Source: Mimachlamys varia (Eukaryota > Mollusca > Bivalvia > Pectinida > Pectinidae). From it: 64,000 nucleotides of DNA. Where the stretch lies: contig OX392530.1 of NCBI GenBank assembly GCA_947623455.1, forward strand, positions 28,923,405 to 28,987,404, read 5' to 3'. Each line of letters begins with the position of its first letter. Position 1 is the first letter of the stretch. Of the stretch, positions 28,101-43,100 are shown one piece after another. The notes below the pieces were generated by a model. That model made no database searches and was not told the DNA's origin. It worked only from the letters and a program-made list of their open reading frames with translations. A program made the translations under genes and the position numbers.

Positions 28101-31100
28101 GTATAGTAGTCAGTCACATACTGTACCGACAGTAAGTATAGTGGATGGCCTCGTACTGTACCGACAGTTAGTATAGTGGTCAGTCGCGTACTGTACCGAC
28201 AGTAAGTATAGTGGATTGCCTCGTACTGTACCGACAGTAAGTATAGTGGTCAGTCACGTACTGTACCGACAGTAAGTATAGTGGTCAGACACGTACTGAC
28301 CGACAGTAAGTATAGTGGTCAGTCACGTACTGTACCGACAGTAAGTATAGTGAATGACCACGTACTGTACCGACAGTAAATATAGTGTTCAGTCACGTAC
28401 TGTACCGACAGTAAGTATAGTAGTCAGTCACGTACTGTACCGACAGTAAGTTTAGTGGATGGCCTCGTAAGGTACCGACAGTTAGTATAGTAGCCAGTCA
28501 CGTACTGTACCGACAGTAAGTATAGTGAATAGTCACGTTCTGTACCGACGGTAAGTATAGTGGTCAGTCACGTACTGTACCGACAGTAAGTATAGTGGTC
28601 AGTCACGTACTGACCGACAGTACGTATAGTGGTCAGTCACGTACTGTACCGACAGTAAGTATAGTGGATGGCCTTGTACTGTACCGACAGTAAGTATAGT
28701 GTTCAGTCACGTACTGTACCGACAGTGAGTATGGTGGTCAGTCACGTACTGTACCGACAGTAAATATAGTGGTCAGTCACGTACTGTACCGACAGTAAGT
28801 ATAGTGGTCAGTCAGATACTGTACCGACAGTAAGTATAGTGGTCAGTCACGTACTGTACCGACAGTAAGTATAGTGGTCAGTCACGAACTGTACCAACAG
28901 TAAGTATAGTGTTCAGTCACGTAATGTACCGACAGTAAGTATAGTGGATGGCCTCATACTGTACCGACAGTTAGTATAGTGGTCAGTCACGTACTGTACC
29001 GACAGTAAATATAGTGTTCAGTCACGTACTGTACCAACAGTAAGTATAGTGGTCAGTCACGTACTGACCGACAGTAAGTATGGTGGTCAGTCACGTACTG
29101 TACCGACAGTAAGTATAGTGGTCAGTCAAGTACTGTACCGACAGTAAGTATTGTGGTCAGTCACGTACTGTTCCGACAGTAAGTATAGTGAATGGCCACG
29201 TACTGTACCGACAGTAAGTATAGTGGTCAGTCACGTACTGACCGACAGTGAGTATAGTGATCAGTCACGTACTGTACCGACAGTAAGTATAGTGGTCAGA
29301 CACGTACTGTACCGACAGTAAGTATAGTGAATGACCACGTACTGTACCGACAGTAAGTATAGTGGTCAGTCACGTACTGTACCGACAGTAAGTATAGTAG
29401 TCAGTCACATACTGTACCGACAGTAAGTATAGTGGATGGCCTCGTACTGTACCGACAGTTAGTATAGTGGTCAGTCGCGTACTGTACCGACAGTAAGTAT
29501 AGTGGATTGCCTCGTACTGTACCGACAGTAAGTATAGTGGTCAGTCACGTACTGTACCGACAGTAAGTATAGTGGTCAGACACGTACTGACCGACAGTAA
29601 GTATAGTGGTCAGTCACGTACTGTACCGACAGTAAGTATAGTGAATGACCACGTACTGTACCGACAGTAAATATAGTGTTCAGTCACGTACTGTACCGAC
29701 AGTAAGTATAGTAGTCAGTCACGTACTGTACCGACAGTAAGTTTAGTGGATGGCCTCGTAAGGTACCGACAGTTAGTATAGTAGCCAGTCACGTACTGTA
29801 CCGACAGTAAGTATAGTGAATAGTCACGTTCTGTACCGACGGTAAGTATAGTGGTCAGTCACGTACTGTACCGACAGTAAGTATAGTGGTCAGTCACGTA
29901 CTGACCGACAGTACGTATAGTGGTCAGTCACGTACTGTACCGACAGTAAGTATAGTGGATGGCCTTGTACTGTACCGACAGTAAGTATAGTGTTCAGTCA
30001 CGTACTGTACCGACAGTGAGTATGGTGGTCAGTCACGTACTGTACCGACAGTAAATATAGTGGTCAGTCACGTACTGTACCGACAGTAAGTATAGTGGTC
30101 AGTCAGATACTGTACCGACAGTAAGTATAGTGGTCAGTCACGTACTGTACCGACAGTAAGTATAGTGGTCAGTCACGAACTGTACCGACAGTAAGTATAG
30201 TGTTCAGTCACGTAATGTACCGACAGTAAGTATAGTGGATGGCCTCATACTGTACCGACAGTTAGTATAGTGGTCAGTCACGTACTGTACCGACAGTAAA
30301 TATAGTGTTCAGTCACGTACTGTACCAACAGTAAGTATAGTGGTCAGTCACGTACTGACCGACAGTAAGTATGGTGGTCAGTCACGTACTGTACCGACAG
30401 TAAGTATAGTGGTCAGTCAAGTACTGTACCGACAGTAAGTATTGTGGTCAGTCACGTACTGTTCCGACAGTAAGTATAGTGAATGGCCACGTACTGTACC
30501 GACAGTAAGTATAGTGGTCAGTCACGTACTGACCGACAGTGAGTATAGTGATCAGTCACGTACTGTACCGACAGTAAGTATAGTGGTCAGTCACGTACTG
30601 TACCGACAGTTACTATAGTGGTCAGTCACGTACTGTACCGACAGTAAATATAGTGTTCAGTCACGTACTGTACCGACAGTTACTATAGTGGTCAGTCACG
30701 TACTGTACCGACAGTAAATATAGTGGTCAGTCACGTACTGACCGACAGTACGTATAGTGGTCAGTCACGTACTGTACCGACAGTAAGTATAGTGGATGGC
30801 CTTGTACTGTACCGACAGTAAGTATAGTGTTCAGTCACGTACTGTACCGACAGTGAGTATGGTGGTCAGTCACGTACTGTACCGACAGTAAATATAGTGG
30901 TCAGTCACGTACTGTACCGACAGTAAGTATAGTGGTCAGTCAGATACTGTACCGACAGTAAGTATAGTGGTCAGTCACGTACTGTACCGACAGTAAGTAT
31001 AGTGGTCAGTCACGAACTGTACCGACAGTAAGTATAGTGTTCAGTCACGTAATGTACCGACAGTAAGTATAGTGGATGGCCTCATACTGTACCGACAGTT

Positions 31101-34100
31101 AGTATAGTGGTCAGTCACGTACTGTACCGACAGTAAATATAGTGTTCAGTCACGTACTGTACCAACAGTAAGTATAGTGGTCAGTCACGTACTGACCGAC
31201 AGTAAGTATGGTGGTCAGTCACGTACTGTACCGACAGTAAGTATAGTGGTCAGTCAAGTACTGTACCGACAGTAAGTATTGTGGTCAGTCACGTACTGTT
31301 CCGACAGTAAGTATAGTGAATGGCCACGTACTGTACCGACAGTAAGTATAGTGGTCAGTCACGTACTGACCGACAGTGAGTATAGTGATCAGTCACGTAC
31401 TGTACCGACAGTAAGTATAGTGGTCAGTCACGTACTGTACCGACAGTTACTATAGTGGTCAGTCACGTACTGTACCGACAGTAAATATAGTGTTCAGTCA
31501 CGTACTGTACCGACAGTAAGTAAAGTGGTCAGTCACGTACTGTACCGACAGTAAGTATAGTGTTCAGTCACGTACTGTACCGACAGTAAGTATAGTGTTC
31601 AGTCACGTACTGTACCGATAGTAAGTATATTGTTCAGTCAGATACTGTACCGACAGAAAGTATAGTGTTCAGTCAGATACTGTACCGACAGTAAGTATAG
31701 TGGTCAGTCACGTACTGTACCGACAGTGAGTATAGTGTTCAGTCACGTACTGTACCGACAGTAAGTATAGTGTTCAGTCACGTACTGTACCGACAGTAAG
31801 TATAGTGGTCAGTCACGTACTGTACCGACAGTAAATATAGTGGTCAGTCACGTACTGTACCGACAGTGAGTATAGTGTTCAGTCACGTACTGTACCGACA
31901 GTAAGTATAGTGTTCAGTCACGTACTGTACCGACAGTAAGTATAGTGGTCAGTCACGTACTGTACCGACAGTAAGTATAGTGGTCAGTCACGTACTGTAC
32001 CAACAGTAAGTATAGTGTTCAGTCACGTACGGTACCGACAGTAAGTATAGTGTTCAGTCACGTACTGTACCGACAGTAAGTAAAGTGTTCAGTCACGTAC
32101 TGTACCGACAGTAAGTATAGTGGCCAGTCACGTACTGACCGACAGTGAGTATAGTGGTCAGTCACGTACTGTCTCGATCTTAACCTCTCATGCTCAAAAT
32201 ATACATACTGGATAGTAGAGTGTATAAGCATTCGTGAATTCATGTTTATTAAGCCTATCGTTAGGCATGTTATTTAAAAGGTCTTCCTACTGCCTATATA
32301 GACAGCTGTCAATTGACTTACAATTAAAGGGGTCCAACCCATATCTCCGTTCACAGCAGCATTTGGTGTGTACCATCGTAAGCCTTAAAAGTACCGACAT
32401 ACCATGTTCTGTACAGCATTGATCTAATATCCATATTGCAACTCAGTGTTTATAGTAGACAGCACGATAGCGCCATATACAGTTTGGTTTATGTTCTATA
32501 GGTTAGGCAACCGCATGCCTTGTTCTTCGCTTTAAGAATTCCGGGTGCCCCATTTGCTACACATTTAACAGTTATATTATAGTCAAGATGTTCCGACAAA
32601 GTTAAACCCAAATATCTTAATAATATAATATAAACTTTATTTATTTTGCAACAATTATGGAACAAGTTATCCAACTTATATTAATTACTCTTGTTGGCTG
32701 GATGCTAGCGTGCGAGGGGTCTTATTGTGAGGGAAAACCGGAGTACCCGGAGAAACCGTATGTGATCAGGCAGGTGACCCGATACATGTACATATCGCAT
32801 AACTCCGGGGTAGTTTCACCGCATGTAAACGTCGGTATTGTCTATGGAGTTGATTTTGTTCTAAAATTGTACCACGCCTGATTAAGAATCATTAACGGCC
32901 ATCTTATTTGCTATTTATCACGTATATACACCGCCGAGTAGTATTTGAAGGTCACCTTCTTTCCCGGCTAGTATAACAAGATCGCCTGCGTATAAGAGAG
33001 CGCACATTTTCTTCCAATCAACATCTAGGCCGGTATCAAAACATTTAAGGTATGTGATCAGGTCGTTGATATAAAGATTAAAACTTAAAGGAGACTTCAT
33101 TGTTTCTAAACAGCACTTTATATAATTACGTCGAGGCTCTCCGTAAATAACCCGTTTACACTTACACAGCATCTGATTTCTTTATAAATGGATACTATGT
33201 CATTAAACATACGTCCGGCGACACTGATACCCGCCATTTTGTTATAAAGTTCCTCGTAGTTATATAACGTTCTATCAACCGAGTCGAACGTTAACGGCTG
33301 CGAACGTCGATTGTTTACTCAACTTCATATACAAGTTAAGCGTTCTTTTGATTGTACTACTGTTACGTCAAATGTTGTCGTCCGTGATTTTTGTCAGTGC
33401 ACTTAGGTCTACCCCCTTTTTTCTGCTTTTTTTGTTTTTAGTAATCGCTGTTCGACAGTGTTTCTCTTAATCATTTATCTATTTTACAGACTGCCAGTCG
33501 GGCTCCTACGGTATCAACTGTGGCATGTCCTGCTCAGCGAACTGCCTTAACGCCAAGTGTGACAGACAAACTGGCTACTGTACAGGGCTGTGTCCTAGCA
33601 ACAAGTGGGGAAATATGTGTGACCAAGGTAACTGTTATACAAACAAGTGGGGAAATATGTGTAACCAAGGTAACTGTTATACAAACAAGTGGGGAAATAT
33701 GTGTAACCACGGTAACTGTTATACAAACAAGTGGGGAAATATGTGTAACCAAGGTGACTGTTATACAAACAAGTGGGGAAATATGTGTGACCAAGGTAAC
33801 TGTTATACAAACAAGTGGGGAAATATGTGTGACCAAGGTAACTGTTATACAAACAAGTTGGGAAATATCTGTAACCAAGGTAACTGTTATACAAACAGGT
33901 GGGGAAATATTTGTGGCCAAGGTAACTGTTATACAAACAAGTGGGGAAATATCTGTAACCAAGGTAACTGTTATACAAACAAGTGGGGAAATATGTGTGA
34001 CCAAGGTAACTGTTATACAAACAAGTTGGAAAATATCTGTAACCAAGGTAACTGTTATACAAACAAGTGGAGAAATATGTGTAACCAAAGCAACTGTTAT

Positions 34101-37100
34101 ACAAACCAGTGGGGAAATATGTGTGACCAAGGTAACTGTTATACAAACAAGTGGGGAAATATGTGTGACCAAGGTAACTTTTATACAAACAAGTGGGGAA
34201 ATAGGTGTGACCAAGGTAACTGTTATACAAACAAGTGGGGAAATATATGTAACCAAGGTAACTGTTATACAAACAAGTGGGGAAATATGTGTGACCAAGG
34301 TAACTGTTATACAAACCAGTGAGGAAATTATGTAACAAGGTAACTGTTATACAAACAAGTGGGGAAATATGTGTGACCAAGGTAGCTGTTATACAAACCA
34401 GTGGGGAAATATATGTAACCAAGGTAACTGTTATACAAACCAGTGGGGAAATATATGTAACCAAGGTAACTGTTATACAAACAAGTGGGGAAATATGTGT
34501 GACCAAGGTAACTGTTATACAAACAAGTGGGGAAATAGGTGTGACCAAGGTAAATGTTTCCCAAAAAATGGGGAAATATATGTGGTCACTTTAATACCAT
34601 CAATTACGTTGGGAAATATATGTAACCATGGTCATTCTAATACCAACGATTACGTGGGGAAATACATGTAACCATGGTTACTCAAATACCAACAATTACC
34701 TTTGGAAATACATGTAACCATGGTAACTCTTATACCAACAATTACCTTGGGAAATACATGTAACCATGGTAACTCTAATACCAACAATTACGTGGGGAAA
34801 TACATGTAACCATGGTAACTCTTATACCAACAATTACCTTGGGAAATATATGTAACCATGGTTACTCTTATACCAACACTTACGTGGGGAAATACATGTA
34901 ACAATGGTAATTCTTATACCAATACTTACGTGGGGAAATACATGTAACCATGGTAACTCTTATACCAACAATTACGTTGGGAAATACATGTAACAATGGT
35001 AGTTCTTATACCAACAATAACGTGAGGAAATACATGTAACCATGGTAATTCTTATACCAACAATAACGTGAGGAAATACATGTAACCATGGTAATTCTTA
35101 TACCAACAGTAACGTGAGGAAATACATGTAATTATGGTAATTCTTATACCAACAATAACGTGAGGAAATACATGTAACCATGGTAATTCTTATACCAACA
35201 ATTACGTGAGGAAATACACATAATTATGGTAACTCTTATACCAACAATTACGTTGGAAAATACATGTAACGATGGTAATTCTTATACCAACAATTACGTG
35301 GGGAAATACATGTAACCATGGTAATTCTTATACCAACAATTACGTGAGGAAATACATGTAACCATGGTAATTCTTATACCAACAATTACGTGAGGAAATA
35401 CATGTAACCATGGTAATTCTTATACCAACAATTACGTGAGGAAATACACATAATTATGTTAACTCTTATACCAACAATTACGTTGGAAAATACATGTAAC
35501 GATGGTAATTCTTATACCAACAATTACGTGGGGAATACATGTAACCATGGTAGTTCTTATACCAACAATTACGTGAGGAAATACACATAATTATGGTAAC
35601 TCTTATACCAACAATTACGTTGGAAAATACATGTAACGATGGTAATTCTTATACCAACAATTACGTGGGGAAATACATGTAACCATGGTAATTCTTATAC
35701 CAACAATTACGTGGGGAAATACATGTAACCATGGTAATTCTTATACCAACAATTACGTGAGGAAATACATGTAACCATGGTAATTCTTATAGCAACAATA
35801 ATGTGAGGAAATACATGTAACGATGGTAATTCTTATACCAACAATAATGTGAGGAAATACACGTAACTATGGTAGGTCTCATACCATAGTAACTCTAATA
35901 CCAACAATTAAGTGGGGAAATACACGTAATTATGGTAGGTGTCATACCAACAATTACGTGGGGAAATACATGTAACCATGGTAACTCTTATACCAACAAT
36001 TACCTTGGGAAATACATGTAACCATGGTAACTCTAATACCAACAATTACCTTGGGAAATACATGTAACCATGGTAATTCTTATACCAACAATTACGTGAG
36101 GAAATACATGTAACCATGGTAACTCTTATACCAACAATTACCTTGGGAAATACATGTAACCATGGTAATTCTTATACCAACACTTACGTGGGAAAATACA
36201 TGTAACCATGGTAACTCTTATACCAACAATTACGTGGGGAAATAATGTAACAAGGTAACTCTGATACCAACAATTACGTGAGGAAATACATGTAACCATG
36301 GTAATTCTAATACCAACAATTACGTGAGGAAATACATGTAACCATGGTAATTCTTATACCAACAATTACGTTGGGAAATACATGTAACTATGGTAATTCT
36401 TATACCAACAATTAAGTGAGGAAATACATGTAACCATGGTAATTCTTATACCAACACTTACGTGGGGAAATACATGTAACCATGGTAACTCTTATACAAA
36501 CAATTACGTGGGGAAATAATGTAACAAGGTAACTCTGATACCAACAATTGCATGGGGAAATAATATAACCAAGGTAACTCTGATACCAACAATTACGTGA
36601 GGAAATACATGTAACCATGGTAATTCTTATACCAACAATTACGTTGGGAAATACATGTAACCATGGTAATTCTTATACCAACAATAACGTGAGGAAATAC
36701 ATGTAACCATGGTAATTCTTATACCAACAATAACGTGAGGAAATACATGTAACCATGGTAATTCTTATACCAACAATTACGTGAGGAAATACACATAATT
36801 ATGGTAACTCTTATACCAACAATTACGTTGGAAAATACCTGTAACGATGGTAATTCTTATACCAACAATTACGTGGGGAATACATGTAACCATGGTAGTT
36901 CTTATACCAACAATTACGTGAGGAAATACACATAATTATGGTAACTCTTATACCAACAATTACGTTGGAAAATACATGTAACGATGGTAATTCTTATACC
37001 AACAATTACGTGGGGAAATACATGTAACCATGGTAATTCTTATACCAACAATTACGTGGGGAAATACATGTAACCATGGTAATTCTTATACCAACAATTA

Positions 37101-40100
37101 CGTGAGGAAATACATGTAACCATGGTATTTCTTATACCAACAATTACGTGAGGAAATACACATAATTATGGTAACTCTTATACCAACAATTACGTTGGAA
37201 AATACATGTAACGATGGTAATTCTTATACCAACAATTACGTGAGGAAATACATATAACCATGGTAATTCTTATACCAACAATTACGTGAGGAAATACATG
37301 AAACCATGGTAATTCTAATACCAACAATTACGTGAGGAAATACATGTAACCATGGTAATTCTTATAGCAACAATATTGTGAGGAAATACATGTAACCATG
37401 GTAATTCTTATACCAACAATAATGTGAGGAAATACACGTAACTATGGTAGGTCTCATACCTACAATTACGTGGGGATATACACGTAATTATGGTATGTGT
37501 CATACCTACAATTACGTGGGGAAATACATGTAACCATGGTAACTCTAATACCAACAATTACCTTGGGAAATACATGTAACCATGGTAACTCTAATACCAA
37601 CAATTACCTTGGGAAATACATGTAACCATGGTAATTCTTATACCAACAATTACGTGAGGAAATACATGTAACCATGGTAACTCTTATACCAACAATTACC
37701 TTGGGAAATACATGTAACCATGGTAATTCTTATACCAACACTTACGTGGGAAAATACATGTAACCATGGTAACTCTTATACCAACAATTACGTGGGGGAA
37801 ATAATGTAACAAGGTAACTCTGATACCAACAATTACGTGAGGAAATACATGTAACCATGGTAATTCTAATACCAACAATTACGTGAGGAAATACATGTAA
37901 CCATGGTAATTCTTATACCAACAATTACGTTGGGAAATACATGTAACTATGGTAATTCTTATACCAACAATTAAGTGAGGAAATACATGTAACCATGGTA
38001 ATTCTTATACCAACACTTACGTGGGGAAATACATGTAACCATGGTAACTCTTATACCAACAATTACGTGGGGAAATAATGTAACAAGGTAACTCTGATAC
38101 CAACAATTGCATGGGGAAATAACATAACCAAGGTAACTCTGATACCAACAATTACGTGAGGAAATACATGTAACCATGGTAATTCTTATACCAACAATTA
38201 CGTGAGGAAATACATGTAACCATGGTAATTCTTATACCAACAATTACGTTGGGAAATACATGTAACCATGGTAATTCTTATACCAACAATTACGTGAGGA
38301 AATACATGTAACCAAGGTAACTCTTATACCAACAATTACGTGAGGAAATACTAGTACCATGTCAACTCAAATACCAACACTTACGTGGGGAAATACATTT
38401 AACCATGGTTGCTCTCATACCAACAATTACGTGAGGAAATACATGTAACCATGGTAACTCTTATACCAACAATTACGTGAGGAAATACTAGTACCATGTC
38501 AACTCAAATACCAACAATTGCATAGGGGAAGTAAACGTTACCAATGCAACTGTTATACAATCTAGTGGGGAAATAATTATAAATGTAACCAAAATAACTA
38601 GTGGGAAAATGCATCTGTTCAATTAACTGTAATGCCAACCATTTCGCGGGGGAATACATGTAACCATGGTAATTCTTATACCAACAATTACGTGGGGAAA
38701 TACATGTAACCATGGTAATTCTTATACCAACAATTACGTGAGGAAATACACATAATTATGGTTACTCTTATACCAACAATTACGTTGGAAAATACATGTA
38801 ACGATGGTAATTCTTCTACCAACAATTACGTGGGGAATACATGTAACCATGGTAGTTCTTATACCAACAATTACGTGAGGAAATACACATAATTATGGTA
38901 ACTCTTATACCAACAATTACGTTGGAAAATACATGTAACGATGGTAATTCTTATACCAACAATTACGTGGGGAAATACATGTAACCATGGTAATTCTTAT
39001 ACCAACAATTACGTGGGGAAATACATGTAACCATGGTAATTCTTATACCAACAATTACGTGAGGAAATACATGTAACGATGGTAATTCTTATACCAACAA
39101 TTACGTGAGGAAATACACATAATTATGGTAACTCTTATACCAACAATTACGTTGGAAAATACATGTAACGATGGTAATTCTTATACCAAAAATTACGTGA
39201 GGAAATACATAAAACCATGGTAATTCTTATACCAACAATTACGTGAGGAAATACATGTAACCATGGTAATTCTTATAGCAACAATAATGTGAGGAAATAC
39301 ATGTAACCATGGTAACTCTTATACCAACAATTACCTTGGGAAATACATGTAACCATGGTAATTCTTATACCAACAATTACGTGAGGAAATACATGTAACC
39401 ATGGTAACTCTTATACCAACAATTACCTTGGGAAATACATGTAACCATGGTAATTCTTATACCAACACTTACGTGGGAAAATACATGTAACCATGGTAAC
39501 TCTTATACCAACAATTACGTGGGGAAATAATGTAACAAGGTAACTCTGATACCAACAATTACGTGAGGAAATACATGTAACCATGGTAATTCTAATACCA
39601 ACAATTACGTGAGGAAATACATGTAACCATGGTAATTCTTATACCAACAATTACGTTGGGAAATACATGTAACTATGGTAATTCTTATACCAACAATTAA
39701 GTGAGGAAATACATGTAACCATGGTAATTCTTATACCAACACTTACGTGGGGAAATACATGAAACCATGGTAACTCTTATACCAACAATTACGTGGGGAA
39801 ATAATGTAACAAGGTAACTCTGATACCAACAATTAAGTGGGGAAATACACGTTATTATGGTAGGTGTCATACCAACAATTACGTGGGAAATACATGTAAC
39901 CATGGTAACTCTAATACCAACAATTACCTTGGGAAATACATGTAACCATGGTAACTCTAATACCAACAATTACCTTGGGAAATACATGTAACCATGGTAA
40001 TTCTCATACCAACAATTACGTGAGGAAATACATGTAACCATGGTAACTCTTATACCAACAATTACCTTGGGAAATACATGTAACCATGGTAATTCTTATA

Positions 40101-43100
40101 CCAACACTTACGTGGGAAAATACATGTAACCATGGTAACTCTTATACCAACAATTACGTGGGGAAATAATGTAACAAGGTAACTCTGATACCAACAATTA
40201 CGTGAGGAAATACATGTAACCATGGTAATTCTAATACCAACAATTACGTGAGGAAATACATGTAACCATGGTAATTCTAATACCAACAATTACGTTGGGA
40301 AATACATGTAACTGTGGTTATTCTTATACCAACAATTACGTGGGGAAATACATGTAACCATGGTAATTCTTATACCATCAATTACGTGAGGAAATACACA
40401 TAATTATGGTAACTCTTATACCAACAATTACGTTGGAAAATACATGTAACGATGGTAATTCTTCTACCAACAATTACGTAGAGAATACATGTAACCATGG
40501 TAGTTCTTATACCAACAATTACGTGGGGAAATACATGTAACCATGGTAATTCTTATACCAACAATTACGTGGGGAAATACATGTAACCATGGTAATTCTT
40601 ATACCAACAATTACGTGAGGAAATACATGTAACGATGGTAATTCTTATACCAACAATTACGTGAGGAAATACACATAATTATGGTAACTCTTATACCAAC
40701 AATTACGTGAGGAAATACATGTAACCATGGTAATTCTTATAGCAACAATAATGTGAGGAAATACATGTAACCATGGTAATTCTTATACCAACAATAATGT
40801 GAGGAAATACACGTAACTATGGTAGGTCTCATACCATAGTAACTCTGATACCAACAATTAAGTGGGGAAATACACGTAATTATGGTAGGTGTCATACCAA
40901 CAATTACGTGGGGAAATACATGTAACCATGGTAACTCTAATACCAACAATTACCTTGGGAAATACATGTAACCATGGTAACTCTAATACCAACAATTACC
41001 TTGGGAAATACATGTAACCATGGTAATTCTTATACCAACAATTACGTGAGGAAATACATGTAACCATGGTAACTCTTATACCAACAATTACCTTGGGAAA
41101 TACATGTAACCATGGTAATTCTTATACCAACACTTACGTGGGAAAATACATGTAACCATGGTAACTCTTATACCAACAATTACGTGGGGAAATAATGTAA
41201 CAAGGTAACTCTGATACCAACAATTACGTGAGGAAATACATGTAACCATGGTAATTCTAATACCAACAATTACGTGAGGAAATACATGTAACCATGGTAA
41301 TTCTTATACCAACAATTACGTTGGGAAATACATGTAACTATGGTAATTCTTATACCAACAATTAAGTGAGGAAATACATGTAACCATGGTAATTCTTATA
41401 CCAACACTTACGTGGGGAAATACATGTAACCATGGTAACTCTTATACCAACAATTACGTGGGGAAATAATGTAACAAGGTAACTCTGATACCAACAATTA
41501 AGTGGGGAAATACACGTAATTATGGTAGGTGTCATACCAACAATTACGTGGGAAATACATGTAACCATGGTAACTCTAATACCAACAATTACCTTGGGAA
41601 ATACATGTAACCATGGTAACTCTAATACCAACAATTACCTTGGGAAATACATGTAACCATGGTAATTCTTATACCAACAATTACGTGAGGAAATACATGT
41701 AACCATGGTAACTCTTATACCAACAATTACCTTGGGAAATACATGTAACCATGGTAATTCTTATACCAACACTTACGTGGGAAAATACATGTAACCATGG
41801 TAACTCTTATACCAACAATTACGTGGGGAAATAATGTAACAAGGTAACTCTGATACCAACAATTACGTGAGGAAATACATGTAACCATGGTAATTCTAAT
41901 ACCAACAATTACGTGAGGAAATACATGTAACCATGGTAATTCTTATACCAACAATTACGTTGGGAAATACATGTAACTATGGTAATTCTTATACCAACAA
42001 TTAAGTGAGGAAATACATGTAACCATGGTAATTCTTATACCAACACTTACGTGGGGAAATACATGTAACCATGGTAACTCTTATACCAACAATTACGTGG
42101 GGAAATAATGTAACAAGGTAACTCTGATACCAACAATTGCATGGGGAAATAATGTAACCAAGGTAACTCTGATACCAACAATTACGTGAGGAAATACATG
42201 TAACCATGGTAATTCTTATACCAACAATTACGTGAGGAAATACATGTAACCATGGTAATTCTTATACCAACAATTACGTTGGGAAATACATGTAACCATG
42301 GTAATTCTTATACCAACAATTACGTGAGGAAATACATGTAACCAAGGTAACTCTTATACCAACAATTACGTGAGGAAATACTAGTACCATGTCAACTCAA
42401 ATACCAACACTTACGTGGGGAAATACATTTAACCATGGTTGCTCTCATACCAACAATTACGTGAGGAAATACATGTAACCATGGTAACTCTTATACCAAC
42501 AATTACGTGAGGAAATACTAGTACCATGTCAACTCAAATACCAGCAATTGCATATGGGAAGTAAACGTTACCAATGCAACTGTTATACAATCTAGTGGGG
42601 AAATAATTATAAATGTAACCAAAATAACTAGTGGGAAAATGCATCTGTTCAATTTAACTGTAATGCCAACCATTTCGCGGGGGAATACTTGTAACCATGG
42701 TTACTCTAATACCAACAATAATGTGGGGAAATACATTTTAACGCAAAAATCATTTAACCTTAATACCAACCAGCTTCTAAAAGTGATATCAAATCAATTT
42801 GTAATCAATAACTTATTTTACCTTCAGATTGCAGTCAAACGACCTGTACAACCAACTGTGATGCGTGCACTACAACGACTGCCACCACCACGGGTAGGTT
42901 ACTTAGCTGAGAGTGTATGGAATGTTAAGCATTATACAGACTGTTGTCTGGGTGCCATGGGGTAAAGGTGTTTGCCATGCTGCTATCACTATCGATTTCC
43001 CTATTGGGAAGTCACTCACCATGTACATGTACTGGCCGTTGGTCGGTGATTTTTCTCCTAGAACTTTCCTCCACTAAATCATGACACGTTCTTAAATGTC

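Noticed and set aside
32657..32881. Small secreted protein (74 residues with hydrophobic start)
   Set aside because: It lies inside a degraded LINE region in an intron, with no splice site, promoter or family resemblance.
33520..34671. Stand-alone proteins of 250-317 residues in several frames on both strands
   Set aside because: All are translations of the 42-bp repeat, open on both strands because the unit lacks stops and is a multiple of three. Only the frame continuous with exon 9 is considered, as an alternative exon extension.
36412..42207. Many 60-90-residue minus-strand frames ([11 protein letters not shown] type)
   Set aside because: Repeat translations of the 46-bp unit; no gene structure.
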